From: Acidobacteriota bacterium
Lineage (GTDB): Bacteria > Acidobacteriota > Vicinamibacteria > Vicinamibacterales > CAVVIG01
NCBI GenBank assembly: GCA_023265175.1
Contig: JAHFUI010000004.1
Location: forward strand, 26,864 to 77,306
DNA: 50,443 bases
Direction of reading: 5' to 3'
In this document: positions 32,280-40,431 of the stretch, piece after piece
How positions within the stretch are numbered: position 1 is the stretch's first letter
Layout: every line of letters begins with the position of its first letter
The notes under the pieces: generated by a model
Seen by the model: only the letters and a program-made list of their open reading frames with translations
Database searches by the model: none
What the model was told of the DNA's origin: nothing
Translations under genes and position numbers: made by a program

Positions 32280-33071
32280 GTGGATCTGAAACTGAGCGGA
32301 AAAGTGGCGATGGTCGGGGGAGCCAGCAAGGGGCTCGGGTTTGCGGTCGCGCGCGCGCTGGCGGCCGACGGTGCACACGTCTCGATCGCGTCGCGCAATC
32401 AGCAGGCGATCGACGCCGCCGCCCGACAGATCGCGGAGAACACTGGTGCACCTGTGCTGGCGATTGCGGCTGATCTCGCGTCCGCCGATGCGATCGCGCG
32501 CTGGCACCGGGCGACCCTCGATCGTTTCGGCGGCATCGATCTCTTGTTCACGAATGCCGGGGGACCGCCCGCGGGCCGCGTCTTCGATTTCGATGATGCG
32601 GCGTGGCAGTCGGCATTCGAGCTGCTCGTGCTCGGCGTGGTCCGGCAGATCCGGCTGGTGGTGCCGTCGATGCACGCGCGCGGTGGCGGCTCGATTCTCA
32701 TGAGCACCTCGTCGGCCGTGAAAGAGCCGATCGCCAACATCGCGCTCTCGAACGTCCTGCGCGCGTCGGTGGCGGCCCTTGCGAAGACGCTGGCGCTCGA
32801 GCTCGCCGCCAGCCATATTCGCGTCAACCAGCTCGTCCCCGGGCGAATCGGCACCGACCGCGTGCGGGAGATCGACGAGATCAACGCGAAGAAAGCTGGC
32901 ATTTCCGCCGACGAGCAGCGCCAGCGCTCCGTATCGACGATCCCCATGGGTCGCTACGGCGACCCGGACGAGTTCGGTCGCGTCGCGGCCTTTCTGTTGT
33001 CGGATGCCGCGGCGTACGTGACGGGCGCGTCGCTGCAGGTCGATGGCGGAATGGTTCGGGGCCTGTTGTGA
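32280..33071 (+). CDS. short-chain dehydrogenase/reductase lacking the YxxxK motif
   Basis: About 263 residues with the SDR fold: nucleotide-binding GGASKGLGFAVA, LFTNAGGPPAG in place of NNAG, and a C-terminal GASLQVDGGM. The Ser in ILMSTSSAVKEP is present, but where Tyr-x3-Lys is expected the sequence is IALSNVLRASVAALAKTLALE, without Tyr. A known branch of FabG-like SDRs shares this loss; catalytic activity is therefore uncertain. The GTG at 32280 follows a run of G residues that can serve as ribosome-binding site; an ATG at 32244 lies in the repeat tract. Confidence 0.8.
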   Translation: MDLKLSGKVAMVGGASKGLGFAVARALAADGAHVSIASRNQQAIDAAARQIAENTGAPVLAIAADLASADAIARWHRATLDRFGGIDLLFTNAGGPPAGRVFDFDDAAWQSAFELLVLGVVRQIRLVVPSMHARGGGSILMSTSSAVKEPIANIALSNVLRASVAALAKTLALELAASHIRVNQLVPGRIGTDRVREIDEINAKKAGISADEQRQRSVSTIPMGRYGDPDEFGRVAAFLLSDAAAYVTGASLQVDGGMVRGLL

Positions 33072-33072
33072 C

Positions 33073-33393
33073 GTGAGCATCGCGCGAAAGATTCTGCTGC
33101 ACATCGCGACGCACGATGCGCGGCTCATCGACAGATTGGCGGCGTACATCAAAGCGCAGCGCACGCCTCGGTCGGCCTACGAGTACGCGATGCTCTACGG
33201 GATCCAAGAGCCGTTGCAACAGCGGCTGGTGGTGTCCGGCCGTCGGCTTCGCGTGTTGATTTCCTACGGCGAATACTGGTTCCCGTGGTACATGCGGCGT
33301 CTGGCGGAACGGCCCGCCAACCTACTGTTCGTCGTGAAGAACCTGTTGCCATGGTCAAGTGGTTCAGCTGCGTCGGGTGCGAAGGAGGTCTGA
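33073..33393 (+). pseudogene. C-terminal remnant of proline dehydrogenase
   Basis: This 106-codon frame matches only the last third of proline dehydrogenase: IATHDARLIDRL, YEYAMLYGIQEPLQQRL, then the substrate-binding FPWYMRRLAERPANLLFVVKNL. A full enzyme is about 300 residues with a TIM barrel; the first 200 are missing, and the SDR gene ends only a few bases upstream. Without most of the FAD site it should not work as a dehydrogenase. It keeps an open frame, a GTG start and a GGAGGT near its end that serves the next gene, so it may still be translated. Confidence 0.72.
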
Positions 33394-33894
33394 ATGAATC
33401 TGGAGGAGCTGCGCGCGTTGCTGGACTATCACTACTGGGCGCGCGACCGGGTGCTCGAGGCGACCGAGAAGCTGACGCCGGATCAATTGACGCGCGATCT
33501 CGGAAGCAGCTTTCGCTCCGTGCGCGACACCCTCGCGCACACCTACGCCGCCGAATGGGCGTGGTGCTCACGGTGGAACGGGCAGTCGCCGACCGCGCTG
33601 CCGCCGGCTGACACGTTCCCAGACGTTCCCACGCTTCGGGCGAAGTGGACGGAGCTCGAAGGAAACGTGCGCGCGGTCCTTGACCGCATGGGTGCGCAGG
33701 GGCTCGAGCGTGTAATCGAATACACCATGATCAACGGCGATGCACGGCGGTCGGTGTTCTGGCACATGCTGCAGCACGTTGTAAACCACGCGTCGTATCA
33801 CCGCGGTCAGGTGACGACGATGCTGAGGCAGCTTGGTGCGCCGCCGCCGCAGGGGATGGATCTGATCACGTTCTACCGCACGATGCGCGGATGA
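33394..33894 (+). CDS. DinB-family protein
   Basis: It encodes 166 residues forming a four-helix bundle with the DinB-type metal ligands: His in LAHTYAAEW (about residue 49), and the paired His in HVVNHASYHRGQVTTMLRQLG (about 127 and 131). DinB proteins bind a divalent metal and often act in thiol transfer or stress; the specific reaction is unknown. GGAGGT ends four bases before the ATG, which directly follows the TGA of the upstream remnant. Confidence 0.85.
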   Translation: MNLEELRALLDYHYWARDRVLEATEKLTPDQLTRDLGSSFRSVRDTLAHTYAAEWAWCSRWNGQSPTALPPADTFPDVPTLRAKWTELEGNVRAVLDRMGAQGLERVIEYTMINGDARRSVFWHMLQHVVNHASYHRGQVTTMLRQLGAPPPQGMDLITFYRTMRG

Positions 33895-34204
33895 GGCTGA
33901 CGGGGCCGGCGCAAGGGAGGAAGTGAGGAAGTGAGGAAGTGAGGAAGTGAGGAAGTGAGGAAGTAATGAGAAAGCGGACGTCAGCGGTGACGAACGCTCG
34001 CAACAGATCGGCAAAGTCCGGGTTCATCGGGGAAGCCGCCGCGCAGCCGCCAAGGTCCTGGCTCAGCCGCCACACTTGAAGGACGCGCTCCGCATCCGGC
34101 ATCTGCATCCAATACTCGAGGTCGTGGCGGTCGGCTTCCGCGGCCGAGGCGTACCGCTTTACGGTGATGCGTTCGGCGCGAGGAATCGTGTGGTCGGACG
34201 GCAT
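33866..34204 (-). pseudogene. degraded two-gene module fused by deletion and cut by an octad tract
   Basis: The 112-codon frame is a mosaic. Residues 1-50 (ITVKRYASAAEADRHDLEYW ... VLQVWRLSQ) match the N-terminal part of a short protein family I recognise next to nucleotidyltransferase genes. Residues 60-80 (MNPDFADLLRAFVTADVRFLI) match the start of a Sub-Ib/AbiEii-like nucleotidyltransferase, which normally continues with VGAYAL. Instead the frame runs into the octad tract (SSLPHFLTSSLPHFL). So the C-terminus of gene one and nearly all of gene two are gone. It starts five bases after the M28 peptidase stop. It probably does nothing now. Confidence 0.55.
33916..33967. repeat. octad tract AAGTGAGG x6
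   Basis: GGAGG is followed by six AAGTGAGG-type units, ending AAGTAATG. The same unit is found at 23.9 kb. It lies at the breakpoint of the truncated nucleotidyltransferase-like frame and 20 bp downstream of the DinB gene. Confidence 0.85.
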
Positions 34205-34209
34205 TCGTG

Positions 34210-36123
34210 TTACTTGCGCGCGGACGGTGTGAGCATCGTCTCGATCCGTTTGCCGCCGCGCACGTAGACGACCTTCACCGGCTGGCCGATCTTGAGGAGC
34301 TCGAGCGCGTAGGTGTAGTCGTAGATGTTCGTGATCGATTGGCCCGCAATCTCCACGATCACGTCGCCTTTCTGCAGCCCCGCCTCTTCCGCGGGCCCGC
34401 CGCCGATCACGCCGCCGAGCAACAGCCCTTTGGCCTCGGACGTGTAGTCTGGAATCGTACCGGTGAACACGCGCACGCCGGCACGCGAAGCACCTTGCGT
34501 CGACTCGTTCACCTTGGTGAACGCCGGCAGCTCGTCGAGGTCCTCGAGGCGCCGCGCGAGGGTTACCGCAAAGCCGACGACGCGATCGAGATCCTCGTAG
34601 TCGATCTTGTCAGCCGTGTCGGTTGGCCGGTGATAATCGGCGTGGTTGCCGGTGGAGAAGGTCAGGCAGGGCACGCCCGCCTGATTGAACGTGGCCACGT
34701 CGGTCGGCTGATAGGGGTCCTGTTGCGTTTTCAGATCGAATCCGGCCGCGACGTTCGCCTGCTCGAGGATCTTCGGCCACGCCGGCGACGTCCCGATCGC
34801 CTGCACGCCGAGCTTGTTGTCCTGCATGCGGCCGACCATGTCGAAATTCAGGTAGGCGGCGATCTGATCGAGCGGCACGAGCGGCCGCGCGGCGAAGGCG
34901 GCCGACCCGATCAGCCCGATCTCCTCGCCCGACCAGAGACCCAGCAGCACATTGCGCCGGCGAGACTGTTTGGCGAGCGCTTCGCCGATCGCCAGAACGG
35001 CTGCTGTGCCTGATGCGTTGTCGTCTGCGCCGAAGTGGATGCGTCCGGCTTCTTCCTTGCGCGCGAGCGAGCTGCCGTTGTTCCCGTGTCCAAGATGATC
35101 GTAGTGCGCGCCAACCGCCACCCACGGCCTGCTGATCCCGGTCGGCGGCGTGGTTGCCGGCAGGACCGCGAGGATGTTGTGACCTTCCTGCTTTTCACGC
35201 ACCACGATGGTGTGAAGCGTGATGGTCAGACCCGGAATCTCGAAGCCCGCAACATGTGGATTTGCGGTGTCGAGTGACTGCTGCACGGCTTCAAGAGTCT
35301 TGTCAGGGATAGCACTGAAGATCGACGTCGCAACGTTGCCGCTGATGCTGGCCGCGGCGAGGCCGGAGCCGGCAAGCGCGGTATCGAAGCTCATGGGAAC
35401 GGTCTCACCCCCGTTTGGCGATCGCGGGCCGGTCACGACCAGGATCGCTTTTGCGCCGCGCTGCCGCGCTGCCTGCGCCTTGTAGCGAAGATCAGAGTAC
35501 CGTGCGAGGATCGCCTTCGTTTTCTGCTCCGCGTCCTCGGGAAAATACCGCAGCACGAGCACGACTTTGTCCTTCACGTCGAGGGTCGCGTAACTGTCGT
35601 ATCCGAAGTCCTGCGCCTCCGGGACGACGATGCCGTAGCCGGCGAACACGAGCGGCCCCTTCACCTCGCCGTTGTCGGAGAACGACAGGGCCTGGACCTC
35701 GCGGCGTGCATCGAAGGTCCGACTGGCGCCGGCGCGGTTCACGCCGGTCCCCGCGAAAGACACCGACAGTGTCGATCCGCCGTCGCGGCTGCCAGCCGTG
35801 AACTCGAACGGCACGCGGTAATCCGCCTGGCCGGGCAGCGGCTTCGCCCCAATCTTCTGGAGCTCGGCCACGATGTAATCGGCGGCGAGGCGCTCGCCCG
35901 CGGATCCGGTCAGCCGGCCGTCGAACTTCTCGGACGCCAACGCTTCGACGTGCTGTCGCGTGCGCGACGTCGCGCCAGCCGGCACGCCGTGAAAGGCGTG
36001 CCCTACCGGGATCAGGGCCTGCCCGATCCGAATCAGGCCTACCTGAATCGGTAGGGGACGGCCTTCAGGCCGTCCCGACATCGCGGCGACGGCGAGCGCG
36101 ACGAGATACAGGCGACGCGTCAT
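34210..36123 (-). CDS. M28 zinc aminopeptidase with PA and PDZ domains
   Basis: It encodes 637 residues: signal peptide (LYLVALAVAA), an odd low-conservation stretch (about 16-50), an M28 domain interrupted by a protease-associated domain, and a C-terminal PDZ domain (about 555-630). Zinc ligands are visible in GAHYDHLGHG, HFGADDNASG, WSGEEIGLIG, LNFDMVGR and HADYHRPTDT. It is a secreted or periplasmic aminopeptidase. The odd stretch is encoded by four consecutive palindromes (35981-36076), an in-frame insertion. The start overlaps the upstream WD40-like gene by four bases (ATGA). Confidence 0.9.
   Translation of the reverse strand: MTRRLYLVALAVAAMSGRPEGRPLPIQVGLIRIGQALIPVGHAFHGVPAGATSRTRQHVEALASEKFDGRLTGSAGERLAADYIVAELQKIGAKPLPGQADYRVPFEFTAGSRDGGSTLSVSFAGTGVNRAGASRTFDARREVQALSFSDNGEVKGPLVFAGYGIVVPEAQDFGYDSYATLDVKDKVVLVLRYFPEDAEQKTKAILARYSDLRYKAQAARQRGAKAILVVTGPRSPNGGETVPMSFDTALAGSGLAAASISGNVATSIFSAIPDKTLEAVQQSLDTANPHVAGFEIPGLTITLHTIVVREKQEGHNILAVLPATTPPTGISRPWVAVGAHYDHLGHGNNGSSLARKEEAGRIHFGADDNASGTAAVLAIGEALAKQSRRRNVLLGLWSGEEIGLIGSAAFAARPLVPLDQIAAYLNFDMVGRMQDNKLGVQAIGTSPAWPKILEQANVAAGFDLKTQQDPYQPTDVATFNQAGVPCLTFSTGNHADYHRPTDTADKIDYEDLDRVVGFAVTLARRLEDLDELPAFTKVNESTQGASRAGVRVFTGTIPDYTSEAKGLLLGGVIGGGPAEEAGLQKGDVIVEIAGQSITNIYDYTYALELLKIGQPVKVVYVRGGKRIETMLTPSARK
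35981..36076. repeat. cluster of GC hairpins inserted in frame in a gene
   Basis: Four hairpins follow one another: GGCACGCC-loop-GGCGTGCC (35981-36002); an outer stem CCCTACCG/CGGTAGGG (36001-36056) enclosing GGATC-A-GGGC/GCCC-GATCC and CCGAATCAGG/CCTGAATCGG (one mismatch); and GGGACGGCC-TTCA-GGCCGTCCC (36055-36076). All lie inside the M28 peptidase reading frame without a stop codon. Confidence 0.8.
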
Positions 36124-37256
36124 GACTTGCCCTTCACGTTCCGCGGCGGCGCCTGCCGGATGGCGTCGAGCGCCTTCTCATGATTCCACTGCGCCAGAAA
36201 CAACTGGCCGGCCGACCCACCCGAGCGGCTCGACGTCCACGCGAGCATGCTTCCGTCCGGCGACGGCACCGGCAGCCCGTCGAAACCATCCGAGTACGTG
36301 ACACGCACCGGCTCTTTGGTTCCCTGCGTATCGACTATGAACAGCTCGAAATTCTCGAAGCCAAGCTTGTTCGACGAGAAGACAAAATAGCGGCCGGACG
36401 GATGTTCGTACGGCGCCCAGCTCATCGAACCGAAATCGGTGATCTGTTTCTGATCGGTGCCGTCCGGCTTCATCGTCCACACATCGGCGATCAACCCCTG
36501 CTCGTCGAATCGCCGCCAGACGATGCGCGAGCCGTCGTGGGTGAAGAAGGGGCCGCCGTCATAGCCGGGGACGTTGGTGAGCCGCTTCTGTCCGGATCCG
36601 TCGGCGCGCATGATGTAGATGTCGGCGAAGTAGCTCGGGTTCTCCTCGAGCATCTTCTGCTCGCGCTCGCTCAACGTCCGGCCGTAGGCGTCGCGCATCG
36701 ACGAAAAAATGATCCACTGGCCGTCAGGCGAGTAGCTGCCCTCGGCGTCGTAGCCGCGCGCGGTCGTGAGCCGCTTCAACGCACCGGTCTTTTCGCTGTA
36801 CGCGTAGATGTCCATCTCGGGGTCGTAATCCCACGAGTAGCGCCGCTCCTTGCCCGATGCCCGGAACGCGAGCTCCTCGTCCTGCCACTCCTTCGACTTC
36901 GGATCCGCATGCGTCGAGGCGAAGAGAATCTCGTCCGTCCCCGGACGGAAGAACGCGCACGTCGTCTTGCCGGTGCCGGGGGAAATGCGTTTGGCGTCGC
37001 CGGTGCCGAGATCGAGCGTGTAGATCTGGTAGAACGGGTTGCCGGGCTCGCGCTCGCTTTGAAAGACCAGCCGCTTCCCATCGGGTGACCAATACCCTTC
37101 CCCCGCGCGGCGTCCCTCGACGGTCAGCCGCCGGATGCGCGTCAGGAAATCGCGTTCCTGATACCGCGCCGGCTGCTGAGCCGCAAGGGAAGCGACGAGG
37201 GGGGCGACTACCAGGGCAATCCGAGCAGCGGACATGTGGATGGGAGATTTTCGCAT
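36120..37256 (-). CDS. TolB-like/WD40-like beta-propeller protein, exported
   Basis: About 378 residues: a signal peptide (ARIALVVAPLVASLAAQQ), then repeated PD40 units with SPDGKRLVFQSERE, SPDGQWIIFSSMRD, THDGSRIVWRR, HPSGRYFVFSS and SPDGSMLAWTSSR. These fold as a six-bladed propeller as in TolB C-termini. Such proteins are common beside secreted peptidases and may bind or present substrates. It is translationally coupled to the M28 gene (ATGA overlap). The ATG at 37256 is used; 37235 is an alternative. Confidence 0.85.
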   Translation of the reverse strand: MRKSPIHMSAARIALVVAPLVASLAAQQPARYQERDFLTRIRRLTVEGRRAGEGYWSPDGKRLVFQSEREPGNPFYQIYTLDLGTGDAKRISPGTGKTTCAFFRPGTDEILFASTHADPKSKEWQDEELAFRASGKERRYSWDYDPEMDIYAYSEKTGALKRLTTARGYDAEGSYSPDGQWIIFSSMRDAYGRTLSEREQKMLEENPSYFADIYIMRADGSGQKRLTNVPGYDGGPFFTHDGSRIVWRRFDEQGLIADVWTMKPDGTDQKQITDFGSMSWAPYEHPSGRYFVFSSNKLGFENFELFIVDTQGTKEPVRVTYSDGFDGLPVPSPDGSMLAWTSSRSGGSAGQLFLAQWNHEKALDAIRQAPPRNVKGKS

Positions 37257-37707
37257 GGATCGGTGAAGCGCCGGGCAATGGGTTACTCTGAAGCCGCATC
37301 GACAGGCCGCCGCGCGACAGCCGCCGGGATCCCTCGTCGCTGCCACCCTGGTCGGCAGGCCGGACCCCGTGGCAAGACGCGTCGTACCCGTCCGCGCTCG
37401 CGACGGTCAAGGGGTTGTGCGAAGGACGGGCACCTACGCGGGCTCGCGGCGGGGTGACATACACGGTCATCGCACGGATCGCCGTGACCGTCGCGTGAGA
37501 CGCTGCGGCCACGGGGTCGTGCGATCGCGACGGCCAGCCTTCAAGGTCGGCTGCGACGAGGCATCCCGCCGGCTCTCTATCGCGATCGAGGCGCCTCGGT
37601 TGCGTCATGTGCATCAGGGCCACGCGCTTCTCGCGCGAACCAACTGATGTCACTACGAAGCGCCGCTGTGAAGGAACCAAGCGGCCCGTTCGTGGTACGG
37701 TCGTAAG
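37257..37707. other. gene-free region between divergent genes
   Basis: I see no convincing gene in these 450 bases, which separate the WD40-like and ABC-F genes. Promoters for both directions must be here, but no strong -10/-35 pair stands out. Confidence 0.4.
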
Positions 37708-39492
37708 GTGCCGGTCGTTGTCCTCGATCATGTGTCCATCGCGTACGGACACCTCCCGTTACTGAATGATATCGGGCTGCAGGTCGACGCGCGCGAGCGG
37801 GTGTCGCTGATCGGGAGAAACGGCAGCGGGAAGTCCACGCTCCTGCGCATCATCCACGGCGACCTGCCGCCCGACACCGGTTCGATCTGGCGTCAACCGG
37901 GCGTGCGGATCGCGCGCCTCGAGCAGGACGTGCCGCTCTCGGCCGATCGCTCCGTGTTCGACGTCGTCGCCGACGGCGTCAACGACGAGGAGCAGCACTG
38001 GCGGGTCGACCGCGTGCTGTCGCACCTCGAGCTGTCGCCCGATCCGATCGTCGATACGCTCTCGGGCGGGGAGAAACGCCGCGTACTGCTGGCGCGCGCG
38101 CTCGTGTCCCAGCCGGACCTGCTGCTGCTCGACGAGCCGACGAATCATCTCGACATCGCCGCCATCACCTGGCTCGAAGAATTTCTCGTCGATTACCCGG
38201 GTGCGGTGATCTTCGTCACGCACGATCGCGCGTTTCTCCAGCAGATCGCCACGCGAATCGTCGAGCTCGATCGCGGGCGCCTCATGTCGTGGCCTGGCGA
38301 CTACGCCGCGTTCCTCCGCAAGAAGGAAGCCTGGCTGGCGACCGACGCGATCCAACAGGCGAAATTCGACAAACGGCTTGCCGAGGAGGAAGCGTGGCTG
38401 CGACAGGGGGTGAAGGCTCGGCGCACGCGAAACGAAGGCCGCGTCCGCGCGCTGATGGCGATGCGCGAGGAACGCGCGGCGCGCCGCGGGGGCGCGGGAA
38501 CGGTCCGCCTGCAGATGGACCGAGGCGATCAGTCGGGACAGCTCGTGATCGAGGCGGAAGGCGTCAGCAAGGCGTTCGGCGACAAGGTCGTCGTACGCAA
38601 CTTCAGCACGCGCGTCATGCGCGGCGATCGCATCGGTCTGATCGGTCCGAACGGAACGGGCAAGACGACCCTGCTGCGCCTGCTCCTTGGCGCGCTCGAG
38701 CCGGATGCCGGCACCGTTCGTTGCGGCGCCAACGTCCAGATTGCGTACTACGATCAGCAGCGCGAGCAGCTCGATCCCGAGCGGACGGTCTTCGACACGA
38801 TCGGCGACGGTAACGAGACGGTCATCGTCGACGGACAGCCGCGCCACGTGCACGGGTACCTGCGCGATTTTCTGTTTCCGGCGGAACGCGCACGCTCGCC
38901 GGTCAAGGCGTTGTCCGGCGGCGAACGCAACCGTCTGTTGCTCGCGCGGCTCTTCACACGTCCGGCGAACCTGCTCGTGCTCGACGAGCCGACCAACGAT
39001 CTCGATCTGGAGACGCTGGAGCTGCTCGAATTCCAGCTCGCCGAGTGGTCGGGCACGCTGCTCCTCGTGAGCCACGATCGGGTCTTCCTCGACAACATCG
39101 TCACCAGCACGCTCGTGTTCGAGGGTGAGGGCCGCATCCAGGAATACGTGGGCGGCTACGAAGACTGGCTGCGGCAGCGCGCCGTGGATGCACCCGCCAG
39201 GTCCACTCGTACCGATGTCAGGCGTCCGTCGACCGAGCTCGGGACGACCGACCCATCGAAAAAGAAGTTGTCCTTCAAGGAACAGCGAGAGCTCGAGCAA
39301 CTGCCGTCGCGCATCGAGGCGCTCGAGGCCGAAGAGCGGCGGCTGGACGCGGCCTTCGCCGATCCGGAGTTCTACAAAGAACCGGCCGACACCATCAGGC
39401 GAACGCTCGTACGGTTGGAGGAGGTGCGCAGCGAGCTCGCGGTTGCGTACGCCCGCTGGGACGCGCTCGATTCGCGGGCGGTCCGTCCATGA
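37708..39492 (+). CDS. ABC-F ATPase (Uup-like)
   Basis: It encodes 594 residues with two ABC cassettes and no membrane helices. Cassette 1: Walker A GRNGSGKST, signature LSGGEKRRV, Walker B LLLLDEPTNHLD. Cassette 2: GPNGTGKTT, LSGGERNRL, LLVLDEPTNDLD. A P-site-tRNA interaction motif linker (RRTRNEGRVRALMAMREERAA) joins them. The C-terminal domain is a coiled coil (about 515-590), as in Uup. ABC-F proteins act on the ribosome or, for Uup, also on branched DNA. The start is GTG at 37708. Confidence 0.93.
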   Translation: MPVVVLDHVSIAYGHLPLLNDIGLQVDARERVSLIGRNGSGKSTLLRIIHGDLPPDTGSIWRQPGVRIARLEQDVPLSADRSVFDVVADGVNDEEQHWRVDRVLSHLELSPDPIVDTLSGGEKRRVLLARALVSQPDLLLLDEPTNHLDIAAITWLEEFLVDYPGAVIFVTHDRAFLQQIATRIVELDRGRLMSWPGDYAAFLRKKEAWLATDAIQQAKFDKRLAEEEAWLRQGVKARRTRNEGRVRALMAMREERAARRGGAGTVRLQMDRGDQSGQLVIEAEGVSKAFGDKVVVRNFSTRVMRGDRIGLIGPNGTGKTTLLRLLLGALEPDAGTVRCGANVQIAYYDQQREQLDPERTVFDTIGDGNETVIVDGQPRHVHGYLRDFLFPAERARSPVKALSGGERNRLLLARLFTRPANLLVLDEPTNDLDLETLELLEFQLAEWSGTLLLVSHDRVFLDNIVTSTLVFEGEGRIQEYVGGYEDWLRQRAVDAPARSTRTDVRRPSTELGTTDPSKKKLSFKEQRELEQLPSRIEALEAEERRLDAAFADPEFYKEPADTIRRTLVRLEEVRSELAVAYARWDALDSRAVRP

Positions 39493-39512
39493 GAATTCAC
39501 CACAAGAGAGGA

Positions 39513-40397
39513 TCAGTGCCGTCCGAGAAGCGCGAGCAGCGACAACGGATCGACGCGTGAGCCTCCGACCCGCACGGCCCAGTGAAGATGCGGGCCGCTC
39601 ACGCGGCCCGTGGCGCCGACCTGGCCGACGACCTGACCGGCCGTGACAGTGTCCCCTTGCCTCACCTCGAGAACGGATAAATGCGCGAGGATCGAGAAGA
39701 GTCCCTGCCCGTGATCGAGCACGACGGTGTTTCCCAGAAAGTACAGCTCGCGCGCGAGCAGAACGCGCGCGGCGTTCGGCGCTTTCACCGGCGTTCCCGT
39801 CGGGCTCAGAAAATCAGCGCCGCCGTGCTGACTCCGAGGTTGGCCGTTGTAGATGCTGCGCGTGCCGAACGCGCTGTTCGATGGATCCGGTACCGGACGG
39901 ACGAAGGGTTCAGACCAGTGCGGTCCCGGCCCCGACTGTTCCCATAGCTGCCGCATCTCGCGCGCTTCGCGGGCAATCCGTTTCGCGACGTTTGCGGGAG
40001 GATTCACGAAGGCTGAGTCGACCTGCAGCGTTCGCGTCGGGAACCGGCGCGCGAGGACGACCAGCTCCTGTGAAGCGTGCGTGGTGTGCGAACCGGACCG
40101 GGCGTCGACGAAGATGCGATAGCGACCCGCCGCCGCCCCGAGATCGATGCCGATGAGGGCACGCCATTGCAGGGGACCGACGCGGACGGCCGGCATGTCG
40201 CGGTTGAACGCCCGAACGCCCAGGCCGTCCGCGCGCACCGCGGTATCGATCGTCAGGACGACCAGTTCGCCGGGTTGGATCGAGCGCGCCGCGACCGTGA
40301 TGGAAACCGCCGGGGCCGCAGTGGGCGTGTGCTCGAACGCCGAGTTACCACAAAGGACAAAAAGGACACCAAGGTCAAGAAATAAGGTATGAATCAC
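39513..40397 (-). CDS. M23-family peptidase (LytM-like)
   Basis: About 294 residues. N-terminal signal peptide (LFLDLGVLFVLCGNS), an Ig-like domain (about 30-125), and a C-terminal M23 domain with HGGADFLSPTGTPV (zinc His and Asp), GNTVVLDHGQGLFS, LAHLSVLEV and GPHLHWAVR. It should cut peptidoglycan cross-links or activate amidases. The GTG at 40397 is the only start that gives a signal peptide; it lies within a 9-bp repeat tract that encodes most of that peptide. A longer frame overlaps the FGE-sulfatase fusion gene and is unlikely. Confidence 0.82.
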   Translation of the reverse strand: MIHTLFLDLGVLFVLCGNSAFEHTPTAAPAVSITVAARSIQPGELVVLTIDTAVRADGLGVRAFNRDMPAVRVGPLQWRALIGIDLGAAAGRYRIFVDARSGSHTTHASQELVVLARRFPTRTLQVDSAFVNPPANVAKRIAREAREMRQLWEQSGPGPHWSEPFVRPVPDPSNSAFGTRSIYNGQPRSQHGGADFLSPTGTPVKAPNAARVLLARELYFLGNTVVLDHGQGLFSILAHLSVLEVRQGDTVTAGQVVGQVGATGRVSGPHLHWAVRVGGSRVDPLSLLALLGRH

Positions 40398-40431
40398 AGC
40401 CAGACTCAGCGTACTCTGCGTCCTCTGCGGT
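40347..40431. repeat. 9-bp-unit tract
   Basis: Units ACCACAAAGG, ACAAAAAGG, ACACCAAGG (about 40347-40375) and CTCAGCGTA, CTCTGCGTC, CTCTGCGGT (about 40405-40431) flank the start of the M23 gene. The second block ends at the stop codon of the FGE-sulfatase fusion gene. Confidence 0.7.

Noticed and set aside
33916-33967. Insertion-sequence end at the truncated nucleotidyltransferase frame
   Set aside because: There are no inverted termini, transposase fragments or target duplications, only the octad tract.
37759-39300. 513-residue minus-strand open frame
   Set aside because: Antisense to the ABC-F gene, whose Walker motifs are in the plus strand; composition is that of a shadow frame.
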